A stretch of 64,000 bases of DNA from Akkermansia sp. (GTDB taxonomy: Bacteria > Verrucomicrobiota > Verrucomicrobiia > Verrucomicrobiales > Akkermansiaceae). Below the pieces are notes generated by a model. It searched no databases. It saw only the letters and a list, made by a program, of their open reading frames with translations, and was not told where the DNA came from. Below, in pieces: positions 27,014-34,773 of the stretch (positions within the stretch are counted from its first letter, which is position 1; each line of letters starts with the position of its first letter). A program made the position numbers and the translations under genes. The stretch covers positions 21,920 through 85,919 of the forward strand of contig JAUNQN010000008.1 of assembly GCA_030536145.1 (NCBI GenBank). Reading direction: 5' to 3'.

Positions 27014-28965
27014 ACGGAATCAGGGGTTTTTGCGTTCTGTTTGACAAGGGTGGCGTGGAAGGCATCCAGCGCCAGGGTGATAAGGGGGTCGTTGTAGAAT
27101 TCCTCCTCCGTGGGGCGCAGGGAGGCCGGCGCGGGCACCTTGTTCTCCGCGGCGGGGTCCTTCTTCTCCTTCTTGGGCTGGGGCGGGGGCTCCGGCAGCG
27201 TGGGGGTGGGCGGGGCCTCCGGCGGGGCGGGCGGGGCTATGCTGTCGTCCGTCACCAGGCTCAGGGTCACGGTGCGGCCGCAGAGCGTGGGCGCTATCTC
27301 CTTCACCAGGGCGGATATGTCCTCACTGTACAGCGCATCCCGCGTGTCCGTGTCCTGCGGGTGGATGGCCACGCGCACCAGGGCGTCGTCATCGCTGATA
27401 AAGAGCGTGTGGCCGATTAGGGCCGCCTTCAGGGGGCTGAGCTCACGCAGGCGTTCCAGCAGGCGCTCCCAGAGCTCCGGGGTCATGGGCTGCGGCGCGG
27501 GCAGCTCCGGCTCCATGAAGGGGTCCTCCATCACCGGCTCCATGCACTCCATGGGCGGCTCCATGTCTGCCGCGGGGGGCATGTCTGCCGCCGCGGGGGG
27601 CGGGGCAGGGGCAAAGGCGGGGGGATTGTCGTCTATGGGCTCCAGCCCCGGCGCGGGTGCCTGCGGCAGCGGTGCGGGGGCCGGGGCAGGTTCTTCCACG
27701 GGTGCGGGCTGCTCCACGGGTGCCGGGGCGGGTGCCTGCACGGGCGCGGGCTGCGCGGCGGGTGCGGGTTCCGCAGCCGTGCCGGGCATGGGCACGGGGG
27801 GCAGCACGGTGGTGGCTATGGGTGTTTCCGGCAGGGGGGCGCCGTTCAGGGCGCGGATAATATCGCTGATGTTGGCCTCTGCCAGGGAGTGTACGGCCTG
27901 GATAAGCCCCATCTCCAGGTGCAGGCGCTTGTTGGTGCTCCAGCGCATGTGCTCCTCTGCGCCGGAGAGCACCTCCATCAGCCGCACAATCTTGTCGGAC
28001 GGCGTGCGCTCCAGCAGCTTGGCCAGCGTATCCCGCCACTGCTCCGGCACGGTGAAATTGGCCTCCTGCGGCGCCACTTTCAGGATAAGCAGCTCACGCA
28101 CGGCGCCCATGATTTCTGAGAGCAGCTGCCCCATGTCGCGCCCGGCCTCTGAAAGCTCATGGATGAGGTGCAGCAGGCTGGGCAGCTGGCGGTCCAGGAT
28201 ATAGGCCAGGGCGCGGGCCACGGTCTCCCGGCTGGTCACGCCGAAAATGTCGTTCACGTCCTGCTCGCAGATGCTGTTTCCGCAGAAGGAGACCAGCTGG
28301 TCCAGCATGGACTGTGCATCACGCATGCCGCCGTCTGCCACGCGGGCAATGGCCTGCGCGGCGGCCGGCTCCAGGGTCACCCCCTCGTTCCCGGCTATGT
28401 TCACCAGGTGGTTGGCAATGATTTCCGCCGGGATGGGGCGCAAATCAAACCGCTGGCAGCGGGAGAGGATGGTGGGCAGGATCTTGTGCGGCTCCGTGGT
28501 GGCAAAGATGAACATCACGTGCGCGGGCGGCTCCTCCAGCGTCTTCAGCAGCGCGTTGAAGGATTCTTTGGTGAGCATGTGCACCTCGTCTATGTAGATG
28601 ATGCGGTACTGCCCGCGCGTGGGGGCAAACTGCACGTTGTCCCGCAGGTCGCGGATATTGTCGATACCGCGGTTGGAGGCACCGTCAATCTCCAGCACAT
28701 CCAGGCTGCGGCCCTCCGCAATCTCCCGGCACACGTCCTCCGTGGGGTCGAAATCCACCTTCGGCCCCCCCGGGCAGTTGAGCGCCTTGGCAAAGATGCG
28801 GGCGGTGGAGGTCTTGCCGGTACCGCGCGGGCCCACAAAAAGGTAGGCGTGCGCAAGCCGCTTCTGCTCAATGGCATTGCACAGCGTGCGCACCACGTGG
28901 TCCTGCCCCAGCACATCCTTGAACGTCTGGGGGCGGTATTTTCTGGCAAAGACCTGATAGCTCAC
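27010..28965 (-). CDS. dnaX: DNA polymerase III subunit gamma/tau, 651 aa
   Basis: Clamp-loader ATPase. P-loop GPRGTGKT at residues 45-52, Walker B IDEVH at 125-129, and a sensor ILSRCQRF further on. The usual four-Cys zinc module is reduced to C64 and C79 with the CxxC pair missing. A long Pro/Ala-rich linker (~390-500) separates the clamp-loader part from a C-terminal tau-like domain. No A-rich slippery site for a programmed frameshift is visible. The start is GTG at 28965, only 6 nt after a TAGAAT -10, so the mRNA is probably leaderless. It overlaps ebfC by 4 bp. Confidence 0.95.
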   Translation of the reverse strand: MSYQVFARKYRPQTFKDVLGQDHVVRTLCNAIEQKRLAHAYLFVGPRGTGKTSTARIFAKALNCPGGPKVDFDPTEDVCREIAEGRSLDVLEIDGASNRGIDNIRDLRDNVQFAPTRGQYRIIYIDEVHMLTKESFNALLKTLEEPPAHVMFIFATTEPHKILPTILSRCQRFDLRPIPAEIIANHLVNIAGNEGVTLEPAAAQAIARVADGGMRDAQSMLDQLVSFCGNSICEQDVNDIFGVTSRETVARALAYILDRQLPSLLHLIHELSEAGRDMGQLLSEIMGAVRELLILKVAPQEANFTVPEQWRDTLAKLLERTPSDKIVRLMEVLSGAEEHMRWSTNKRLHLEMGLIQAVHSLAEANISDIIRALNGAPLPETPIATTVLPPVPMPGTAAEPAPAAQPAPVQAPAPAPVEQPAPVEEPAPAPAPLPQAPAPGLEPIDDNPPAFAPAPPPAAADMPPAADMEPPMECMEPVMEDPFMEPELPAPQPMTPELWERLLERLRELSPLKAALIGHTLFISDDDALVRVAIHPQDTDTRDALYSEDISALVKEIAPTLCGRTVTLSLVTDDSIAPPAPPEAPPTPTLPEPPPQPKKEKKDPAAENKVPAPASLRPTEEEFYNDPLITLALDAFHATLVKQNAKTPDSV

Positions 28966-28971
28966 GCGGCT

Positions 28972-29000
28972 ATTCTAGCGCATGGCGCGCCGCACCGCAA
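28972..29000 (-). promoter_or_regulatory. dnaX promoter, predicted leaderless
   Basis: On the - strand: TTGCGG, 17-nt spacer, TAGAAT at 28977-28972, then AGCCGC and the GTG start. Confidence 0.6.
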
Positions 29001-29025
29001 GGCAAAAAGCGGTGTACGGCGTGTT

Positions 29026-29562
29026 TCAGCCCAGCGCGGCGGCAATGGCGGAGAGTATGTCCGCATCGTCCGCCAAGCGCCCCTTGGCCGTCACGCCGCA
29101 GGCCAGGGGCCCCTCCGCCGGGCCGATGATGCGGTGCCCCGGGCGGGCAGCCAGGGTGCGCGCGTTCTCCTGCGTGGCAGGGTGCTCCCACATGGCATTG
29201 TTCATGGCGGGGAAAACAAGCACCGGGCCCCGGTAGGCCAGGTACAGGCTGGTAAGGGCGTTCGGCGCCAGGCCGTGTGCCATGCAGGCCATGGTGTTTG
29301 CCGTGGCGGGCAGTATGGCCAGCAGGTCCGCCTTCTGCGCCAGCTCTATATGCACCGGCACCCAGTCGCCCGTCTCGTCCCGGAACGTGGTGGTCACCGG
29401 GTTGCGGGAGAGGGTCATCAGCGTGAGCGGCGTCACAAACTCCAGCGCCGCAGGCGTGCACACGCAGTGTACGTTGTGCCCCTGCTGCACCAGGCGTGAA
29501 ACGATGCCCGCCGCCTTGAAGGCGGCGATGGACCCGGTGATGCCGATGACTATGTTGGCCAT
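29026..29562 (-). CDS. coaC: Phosphopantothenoylcysteine decarboxylase (stand-alone CoaC flavoprotein), 178 aa
   Basis: FMN enzyme of coenzyme A synthesis that decarboxylates 4'-phosphopantothenoylcysteine. Motifs: N-terminal GITGSIAAFKA flavin loop, the PAMNNAMW signature, and the substrate-flap LACGVTAKGRL with its active Cys. The length equals only the CoaC half; the CoaB ligase domain is missing, so CoaB must be encoded elsewhere. The start MANIVIG at 29562 removes a 40-residue low-complexity extension. It lies downstream of ridA, same strand, 91 bp apart, and may share its transcript. Confidence 0.92.
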   Translation of the reverse strand: MANIVIGITGSIAAFKAAGIVSRLVQQGHNVHCVCTPAALEFVTPLTLMTLSRNPVTTTFRDETGDWVPVHIELAQKADLLAILPATANTMACMAHGLAPNALTSLYLAYRGPVLVFPAMNNAMWEHPATQENARTLAARPGHRIIGPAEGPLACGVTAKGRLADDADILSAIAAALG

Positions 29563-29653
29563 GGGGGGGATGCCGTGCGGGTGGGGGAAGGGCGCCCCGG
29601 GCGCGCCGGCGGGCATGCTGCGCCGCCGGCGGCCGCGGAACGCGGGGATGGGG

Positions 29654-30127
29654 TTAGAGCTTGGCGGGGTCGAACTCCACAATCATGTTGATTTCCACCG
29701 CCACGCCCAGGGGCAGGCTGGCCACGCTCACGGCAGAGCGGGAGTGCGCCGCACCCGCGCCCAGCAGCTCCACCAGCAGGTCGGAGGCGCCGTTGATCAC
29801 CTTCGCCTGGTCCGTGAACTCCGGCGTGCTGTTCACAAAGCCGTTCACCGCCACAATCTTGGTCAGCGCGTCAAAGGAGCCGCCCAGCTCCTCCTTCACC
29901 ACCGCCAGGCGGTTCAGGATACTGGCGGCGGCCGCCTTCTGGCCCTCCTCCACCGTCACATCCTTGCCCAGCTTGCCGTAGTAGGCATCATCCCCGTTGA
30001 TGGAGATGCCGCCGGAAAGGTGCAGGCAGTTGCCGGTGCGCACGCACTGCACATAAGACCCCACGGGCTTGGGCACGGGATTCAGCTTCAGCCCCTTCTT
30101 CTCTAAAAGTTCATAATTGAATTCCAT
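29654..30127 (-). CDS. ridA: RidA (YjgF/YER057c/UK114) family protein, 157 aa
   Basis: Member of the RidA superfamily, whose best-known role is hydrolysis of reactive enamine/imine intermediates. The family core is visible: LHLSGGISIN, the middle region AVNGFVNSTPEF, and the C-terminal signature RSAVSVASLPLGVAVEI with the catalytic-type Arg. At 157 aa it belongs to the longer subgroup (typical RidA is ~128), so the exact substrate is uncertain. The start at 30127 is fixed by a TATAGT -10 that ends 6 nt before the ATG; an ATG five codons upstream falls inside that promoter. Confidence 0.92.
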   Translation of the reverse strand: MEFNYELLEKKGLKLNPVPKPVGSYVQCVRTGNCLHLSGGISINGDDAYYGKLGKDVTVEEGQKAAAASILNRLAVVKEELGGSFDALTKIVAVNGFVNSTPEFTDQAKVINGASDLLVELLGAGAAHSRSAVSVASLPLGVAVEINMIVEFDPAKL

Positions 30128-30133
30128 GCCCGT

Positions 30134-30162
30134 ACTATACACCGCCCAAGCCCGGCGGGCAA
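30134..30162 (-). promoter_or_regulatory. ridA promoter, predicted leaderless
   Basis: TTGCCC, 17-nt spacer, TATAGT, then ACGGGC and ATG (all on the - strand). Confidence 0.65.
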
Positions 30163-30261
30163 GCGGAAAATCCGGGCAGGCAGGGGTGGGGGGGATTCGG
30201 CGGGGTGGGTAGTGAGGTGCATGCAGGGGACCATCCCGCCGCAGGCGCGGGAATTTCTCCT

Positions 30262-30272
30262 AAATCCTAATC
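30262..30272 (-). repeat. GATTAGGATTT intergenic motif, copy 1
   Basis: An 11-mer found exactly at 37676-37686 and 50083-50093 and nearly at 42054-42062, always just downstream of a - strand gene. Confidence 0.5.
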
Positions 30273-30289
30273 CCTTCCAGCGGGGCGCG

Positions 30290-31870
30290 CTATTCTGCGG
30301 GCATGAGGATGATATCATAGCCGAAGATATCCGTGAACATGGCGCCTTTTGAGCGGAGGGCGGAGTTTTCCAGGGCTAGGTCATGGATGCCTGGTACGCG
30401 GAGCTCCAGGCGGCGGCCGTTGAGCACGGCGGTGAAGGCTGTGATGCGGCGGGAGTGGGCGCGCTCCATGGCCTCTGCCACGCGGAGGAGTGCGGCGAGT
30501 TTCTGGACGCGGAGGCGGTTGGTGAGGTCCAGCTCCGTGTAGCTGTGGTCTGTGGCGGCTGGGGCGGCGTGCCTGTGGTAGCGCGCCAGCAGGCCGACGA
30601 TTTCCACATCCAGGCGGGAGAGACCGAAGATTTCCGAGTTCAGGATGATGTACTGGCTGTGGTGGTGGTGGTTCTTTGGGTTGATGAACCCGCCTATCTC
30701 ATGCAGGATGGCGGCTACTTTCAGCAGCAGGCGGTCATGCCTGGTAAGGCCGTGGAGGAACTGGAGCTGGTCGAAGAGGTCCATGGCCAGGCGGAGAATC
30801 TGCGCGCTGTGGGTGCGGTCCACGCGGTAGCGGTCTGCCAGCAGGGTGGTGAAGTGTACCACCTCGTCCTCCAGGGCGCTGGCCTCTTGCTGGGCGGGCA
30901 TGAGGTTGAGCATGAAGGACTGAGCGGAGGTTTCCTCTGCCGGGCAGAGGATGCGTGCGGGCTCAAAGGCGCGTGCAAAGGAAAGGTAGGTGACCACGGT
31001 GGGCAGCAGTGCCGGCATGGCGGCGAAGTCCTCCTGGTAGCGCTCCATGCGCTGGCTGGCGGGTGTGGCGGCAATCTCGTCCGCCAGGCGTGCCAGGCTC
31101 TCCTCCGTAACCTGCTCCCGGGCAAGGAGGGGGGATTGGACCTGGTGGAAATCCGGGCCGATGAGCACGAGGGCGTCGGGGGCGTCTTGCAGGGTGGGCT
31201 CGATGTCGTACAGCACCTGCTCCATGACGCCGCGGATGTGCTCACGGATGCGGGAGCATTCGTTGTCTGCCCCGCTGTCTTGGCGAGCGATGGCCACGCC
31301 GGTGCGGTGGGCGCCCATGCGGTAGCTGGCGTAGTAGGTGATACGCCCTTTGTCGAACAGGAGCAGGCGGGTGTTTCCCGGGCCCACGTGCAGCACCATG
31401 ACGCGCTGGCGCTGCAGCTCCGTGTGGCGTGCCAGTACATCCTGCATGCCCAGGTAGAGCAGGCGGGTCATCTCGCCGTCGTCCATCACCTCCAGCGCCA
31501 GCCCGCAGCTTATCTGCAGGCGGTTGACCAGGGTGTCCATGTTGTGGACGTCGAGCAGGATATTGGTGGCCAGCAGGCGCACCTGCACGCGGCCGGCGCG
31601 GCGGTACTCCTCCAGCAGCCCGGTGTATCCCTGGGCTATCTGCACGCAGCGGTCCATGGTCTCCCTCGTGACCATGCCGCCGTGGAACACGTCCTGCGCC
31701 AGGTTGATGGGCTGGCTGAGCAGGTCCACCACCTTCTGGCCGTCTCCGTGGCGCTCCGCCACCATCATGGAGACGGAGCAGGCACCCAGGAAGATGACGG
31801 CGCGTATGCGCGGCTCCTCCTGAGCGGGGGTGCTGCGCCTGCGGCGGGTGTCTGTCCTCTTGCCGGGCAT
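30290..31870 (-). CDS. Ppx/GppA-like protein with degenerate phosphatase motifs and HD domain, 526 aa
   Basis: Overall layout is that of an exopolyphosphatase/guanosine pentaphosphatase: actin-like ATPase halves (~20-330) and a C-terminal HD-type domain (ILHEIGGFINPKNHHHH with SQYIILNSEI). The phosphate-loop motifs are altered: the canonical D[IL]GSNS is FLGACSVSM and the canonical GGGSTEL is VGPGNTRLL, so the first Asp and the catalytic acidic residue appear to be absent. It may be a regulatory or polyphosphate/ppGpp-sensing protein rather than an enzyme. It starts 21 bp after ssb and is probably co-transcribed with it. Confidence 0.82.
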   Translation of the reverse strand: MPGKRTDTRRRRSTPAQEEPRIRAVIFLGACSVSMMVAERHGDGQKVVDLLSQPINLAQDVFHGGMVTRETMDRCVQIAQGYTGLLEEYRRAGRVQVRLLATNILLDVHNMDTLVNRLQISCGLALEVMDDGEMTRLLYLGMQDVLARHTELQRQRVMVLHVGPGNTRLLLFDKGRITYYASYRMGAHRTGVAIARQDSGADNECSRIREHIRGVMEQVLYDIEPTLQDAPDALVLIGPDFHQVQSPLLAREQVTEESLARLADEIAATPASQRMERYQEDFAAMPALLPTVVTYLSFARAFEPARILCPAEETSAQSFMLNLMPAQQEASALEDEVVHFTTLLADRYRVDRTHSAQILRLAMDLFDQLQFLHGLTRHDRLLLKVAAILHEIGGFINPKNHHHHSQYIILNSEIFGLSRLDVEIVGLLARYHRHAAPAATDHSYTELDLTNRLRVQKLAALLRVAEAMERAHSRRITAFTAVLNGRRLELRVPGIHDLALENSALRSKGAMFTDIFGYDIILMPAE

Positions 31871-31891
31871 GGCGGGGTGGCGTTGCCGGGT

Positions 31892-32524
31892 TTAGAACGG
31901 GATGTCGTCGTCGGCCTCGGAGGGCATGGGGGCAGGGGGCATGGGAGCGGGCTGCTGGGGCTGGGTGCGCGGGGCGGGCTGCTGGTAGCCGCCCTGGGGT
32001 GCCTGCTGGTAGCCGCCGCCGTTGCCGTAGTTTCCTCCGCCGTTGTTGCCGCCGTGGTTTCCGTATCCGCCGCCATAGCCGCCGTTGTTGTTTCCGTATC
32101 CGCCGCCGTTGTTGCCGTATCCGTTGCCGCGCTGCTGGTAGCCGCCGCCGTTGCCGTAGTTTCCGCCGCCGCCCTGGCCGCCGCCGTCGCGGCCGCCGAG
32201 CAGCTGCAGGTTCTCCGCCACGATGGAGAGCTTGCTGCGGCGCTGGCCGGTCTGCTTGTCCTCCCACGTTTCCTGGCGCAGGCGGCCCTCGATGAACACG
32301 GGGCGGCCCTTGGCCAGGTACTGCGCGGCAATCTCACCGGTCCGGCCCCAGCAGGTTACGTCCAGGAAGGTGGTTTCCTCGCGCCGCTCGCCGTCGTTCT
32401 GGCCGGAGAACTGGCGGTTTACCGCCAGGCGCAGCTCTGTGAGGGAGTTGCCGCTGGGCAGGGTGCGTACTTCCGGGTCGGCTGTCAGGTTGCCGATGAT
32501 CATGACCTTGTTGAGATTTGCCAT
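31892..32524 (-). CDS. ssb: Single-stranded DNA-binding protein with long Gly/Asn/Tyr tail, 210 aa
   Basis: OB-fold domain in residues 1-~110 (MANLNKVMIIGNLTADPEVR, TFLDVTCWGR, FIEGRLRQETWEDKQTGQ). A ~75-residue low-complexity linker made of GGG, YGN and YQQ repeats follows, then a Pro/Gln segment and the acidic tip DDDIPF that recruits partner proteins. The tail is longer than usual (E. coli SSB is 178 aa) and prion-like in composition, which may favour condensation. The start at 32524 is chosen because the extension upstream has no SSB homology. It is followed by the Ppx-like gene. Confidence 0.96.
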   Translation of the reverse strand: MANLNKVMIIGNLTADPEVRTLPSGNSLTELRLAVNRQFSGQNDGERREETTFLDVTCWGRTGEIAAQYLAKGRPVFIEGRLRQETWEDKQTGQRRSKLSIVAENLQLLGGRDGGGQGGGGNYGNGGGYQQRGNGYGNNGGGYGNNNGGYGGGYGNHGGNNGGGNYGNGGGYQQAPQGGYQQPAPRTQPQQPAPMPPAPMPSEADDDIPF

Positions 32525-32703
32525 AGTGCTGGGTATCAGTTGAATATGTTCTGTGTCTGTGTATAAAAACGGGGCCCGGCCGCCGTGGTGCGGTGCGCCG
32601 GGATTTACGCTTGGGGTTATCCTACCCTCTCGGCGCGCGCATGGCAAGCAAAAAGCGCGCCCGCGCGAAATACTGCCGGAAACCGGGCGCGCGGATTTCA
32701 TCC

Positions 32704-32732
32704 TTGACTCCGGGGCATTGATGGTGTATGAC
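32704..32732 (+). promoter_or_regulatory. Promoter of the Tat flavoprotein, predicted leaderless
   Basis: TTGACT, 17-nt spacer, TATGAC, then 7 nt to the ATG at 32740. Confidence 0.62.
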
Positions 32733-32739
32733 TTGTGGC

Positions 32740-33456
32740 ATGGCAAACCGAAGGGATTTTTTGGCAAAGGCCGGGCTGGCCGGGGCTGCGCTGGCGGCCA
32801 CGGCGCTTGGCGTGGAAGAGCCGCAGAAGGGCGGCAAGGCATGCAAGGTGCTGCTTATCAACGGCAGCCCGCATGAGGAGGGCTGCACGTACACCGCGCT
32901 CAAGCTGGTGGCGGATGAGCTGGAGAAGGCCGGGGTGCAGACGGAGATGCTGTACCTGGGCGCCGGCCCCGTGCAGGATTGCACGGCGTGCGGCTACTGT
33001 TTCCGCAGCAAGAGTTTCAAGTGCGTGCACAAGGAAGACCTGTGCAACGACATCATCGACAAGGCCAAGGAGGCGCACGGATTCGTGTTCGGCTCCCCGG
33101 TGTACTACGGCCACCCCAGCGGCCGCCTGCTGAGCATGATGGACCGCCTGTTCTATGCGGGCGGCGGCGCTTTTGCCGGCAAGCCTGCCTGCGCCGTTAC
33201 CTCCTCCCGCCGCGCGGGTTCCCTGGCCACGCTGGATGCCATCCAGAAACACTTCACCATCAACCAGATGCCCATCATCTCCTCCTGCTACTGGAACGAG
33301 GTACACGGCAACACGGCGGATGAGGTGGCCATCGACCAGGAGGGTGTGTCCATCATGCGTCAGCTGGGTGTGAACATGGCCCGTGCGGTGAAAGCCTTTG
33401 CCGCCCTGCCGCCTATGGAGCAGGTGCCCAAGGCGCGCACCAACTTTGTGCGCTGA
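32740..33456 (+). CDS. Tat-exported NAD(P)H-dependent FMN reductase/iron-sulfur flavoprotein-like, 238 aa
   Basis: A flavodoxin-like reductase. KVLLINGSPHEEGCT is the FMN phosphate loop, CTACGYC followed by a further Cys (FKCVHKEDLC) resembles the iron-sulfur or Cys-rich loop of ISF-type NADPH-dependent FMN reductases, and VFGSPVYYGHPSG is the second flavin-binding loop. The N terminus MANRRDFLAKAGLAGAALA has a twin-arginine motif and hydrophobic stretch, so a Tat signal with folded export is likely, unusual for this family. The start at 32740 is supported by a -10 ending 7 nt upstream. It is convergent with the AbiEi-like gene (8 bp between stops). Confidence 0.85.
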   Translation: MANRRDFLAKAGLAGAALAATALGVEEPQKGGKACKVLLINGSPHEEGCTYTALKLVADELEKAGVQTEMLYLGAGPVQDCTACGYCFRSKSFKCVHKEDLCNDIIDKAKEAHGFVFGSPVYYGHPSGRLLSMMDRLFYAGGGAFAGKPACAVTSSRRAGSLATLDAIQKHFTINQMPIISSCYWNEVHGNTADEVAIDQEGVSIMRQLGVNMARAVKAFAALPPMEQVPKARTNFVR

Positions 33457-33464
33457 TTTCAGCG

Positions 33465-34553
33465 TTAATTCATTTTCACCAGCAAAGGAAGGCGCGGCGC
33501 ACCGTGGTGGTGCGCCGCGCCGTTGCCTTGGTTTCCAAGGGGTTGTTTCGCGCCCTGAATAATCTTGATCGCCCGGCTGCGGGTGGCGTCGGCCGTGGCG
33601 TCCAGGTACATCTGGGCGGGGGAGACAAGCATGGAGCCGTTGATTTCCACGGCATCTGCCAGGGTGGCGGGCTGCTCAATGAGGTGGAGCACCACGTTGC
33701 CGCCCTCCTTCACCTCACGCAGGCCGCAGGCCTGGGCAAAGTCGTTCATGCGGAAGGGGTACACATGGCCCTGGAAGGTGGCGGGCTTGGGCCGGTCTGA
33801 GTAGTGGGCGGCGGCGCTGGCACCGGTGAACCAGCAGCGTATGCCGGTCTGGCTGCGCACCTCGTTGATGCGCCACTCCAGCTGGTCCGGTGTCAGGTCC
33901 GTCTGGAACCGGCGCACCGTGGGCTCTGCGGTGGCGTACTCCCGCGCCCAGGATTTCATGAGCCCCTCCGGGTTGGTGAGCTTCAGGCCGTCCTTGGTGG
34001 ATTCCGCCCACAGGCGGTCGCACAGGAAGGTTTTCACCTTGTGCACCAGACCGATGCTGCAGCCCAGGGTCTCTGAAAGATTCTTGAGCTTCCACGGCTG
34101 GCTGATATCTGCCACCATGCGGCGCAGGATGGTGGAGGAGATGGGGGTGGTGGGGCTGAAGATGGCGGGGCGGCGCGGCTTGCGCACCACGGTGTTGCGG
34201 TGGCCGGTCTCCATGATGTAGAGCATGCCGAAGCAGATGCGGCAGTTGCCCGCCAGGTCCAGACAGCTCACGCCGTGCTGGGCGCACAGCGCCACCGTCT
34301 CCGGGGAGATGTACGGGGATATAATCACCGGGCAGCCTTGCCACCCGTCCTTGCTCTGGATGGTGCGGAGCGTTACGGAGGGGTAGGACTGGGGAAGCAC
34401 CACGGCCTCCAGCGTGTGCGCTGTGCCGTCCGTCAGTTCATAGCGTGCCAAAAAGCCCTGCGGCGTGTCCTGAATGACATCGCATTTCGCCGCGAAGGGT
34501 ACTTTCATCAATATCTGGCAAAGCTGGCTCTTTTCTGCGTTTCTGTCTTTCAT
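33465..34553 (-). CDS. AbiEi-type (type IV toxin-antitoxin) transcriptional regulator-like protein, 362 aa
   Basis: Looks like an AbiEi-family antitoxin: an N-terminal region with a nuclease-fold-like segment (VIISPYISPETVALCAQHGV, SCLDLAGNCR), a winged-helix segment (LSETLGCSIGLVHKVKTFL) and a C-terminal nucleotidyltransferase-partner-like region (GIRCWFTGASAAAHYSD). AbiEi normally represses its own operon and neutralises AbiEii, but no AbiEii gene is adjacent. The start at 34553 is used because a TTGACA/TATGCT promoter overlaps the earlier ATG at 34601. The last ~20 codons overlap a very strong hairpin (33491-33521) and have odd composition (AAHHHGAPRL), so the natural C terminus may be altered. 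Confidence 0.78.
   Translation of the reverse strand: MKDRNAEKSQLCQILMKVPFAAKCDVIQDTPQGFLARYELTDGTAHTLEAVVLPQSYPSVTLRTIQSKDGWQGCPVIISPYISPETVALCAQHGVSCLDLAGNCRICFGMLYIMETGHRNTVVRKPRRPAIFSPTTPISSTILRRMVADISQPWKLKNLSETLGCSIGLVHKVKTFLCDRLWAESTKDGLKLTNPEGLMKSWAREYATAEPTVRRFQTDLTPDQLEWRINEVRSQTGIRCWFTGASAAAHYSDRPKPATFQGHVYPFRMNDFAQACGLREVKEGGNVVLHLIEQPATLADAVEINGSMLVSPAQMYLDATADATRSRAIKIIQGAKQPLGNQGNGAAHHHGAPRLPLLVKMN
33491..33521 (-). terminator. Very strong hairpin inside the 3' end of the AbiEi-like gene
   Basis: A 13-bp perfect GC stem (33491-33503 with 33509-33521), loop of 5, followed on the - strand by TTCCTTTG. It looks like an intrinsic terminator placed before the stop codon. Confidence 0.55.
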
Positions 34554-34585
34554 CTTCTTGGCTGGTAAAAAATTGTCGCGCGGGG

Positions 34586-34614
34586 AGCATACGCTTTTCA
34601 TTCCCCCATGTCAA
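34586..34614 (-). promoter_or_regulatory. Promoter of the AbiEi-like gene
   Basis: TTGACA, 17-nt spacer, TATGCT on the - strand. It overlaps the ATG at 34601, which moves the true start to 34553 with a ~26-nt leader. Confidence 0.7.
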
Positions 34615-34704
34615 GCATTATCCTGCGGTGAAATATCTTTTATCAGTGCAGCGGGAATATGGGGAACAGGCTGCTACCAGCTGTATACCAGTGCATAGCA
34701 GCTG

Positions 34705-34730
34705 AAACAGGGGATGGTTTTCCCCTGTTT
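34705..34730. terminator. Hairpin between the Fic and AbiEi-like genes
   Basis: A 9-bp perfect stem AAACAGGGG/CCCCTGTTT with an 8-nt loop, 44 bp after the Fic stop. The T tract is short, so terminator function is tentative. Confidence 0.45.
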
Positions 34731-34746
34731 TCAATGTTTCTCCCAA

Positions 34747-34771
34747 CGGCTAATGAAAGTGAAATTAGCTG
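34747..34771. promoter_or_regulatory. Extra inverted pair of the TTAGCCG element at the end of the Fic gene
   Basis: CGGCTAA (34747-34753) and the near copy TTAGCTG (34765-34771) face each other 11 nt apart just past the Fic stop codon (34774). They match the array upstream of the Fic gene and may be a second operator. Confidence 0.4.
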
Positions 34772-34773
34772 AT

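Noticed and set aside
27443..27860. Possible programmed frameshift in dnaX to make a gamma form
   Set aside because: No A-rich slippery heptamer or following hairpin of the known type was seen; the Pro/Ala linker is GC-rich.
31999..32295. Arg-rich + strand frame over ssb
   Set aside because: It is a shadow of the Gly/Asn/Tyr repeats of ssb read in reverse.
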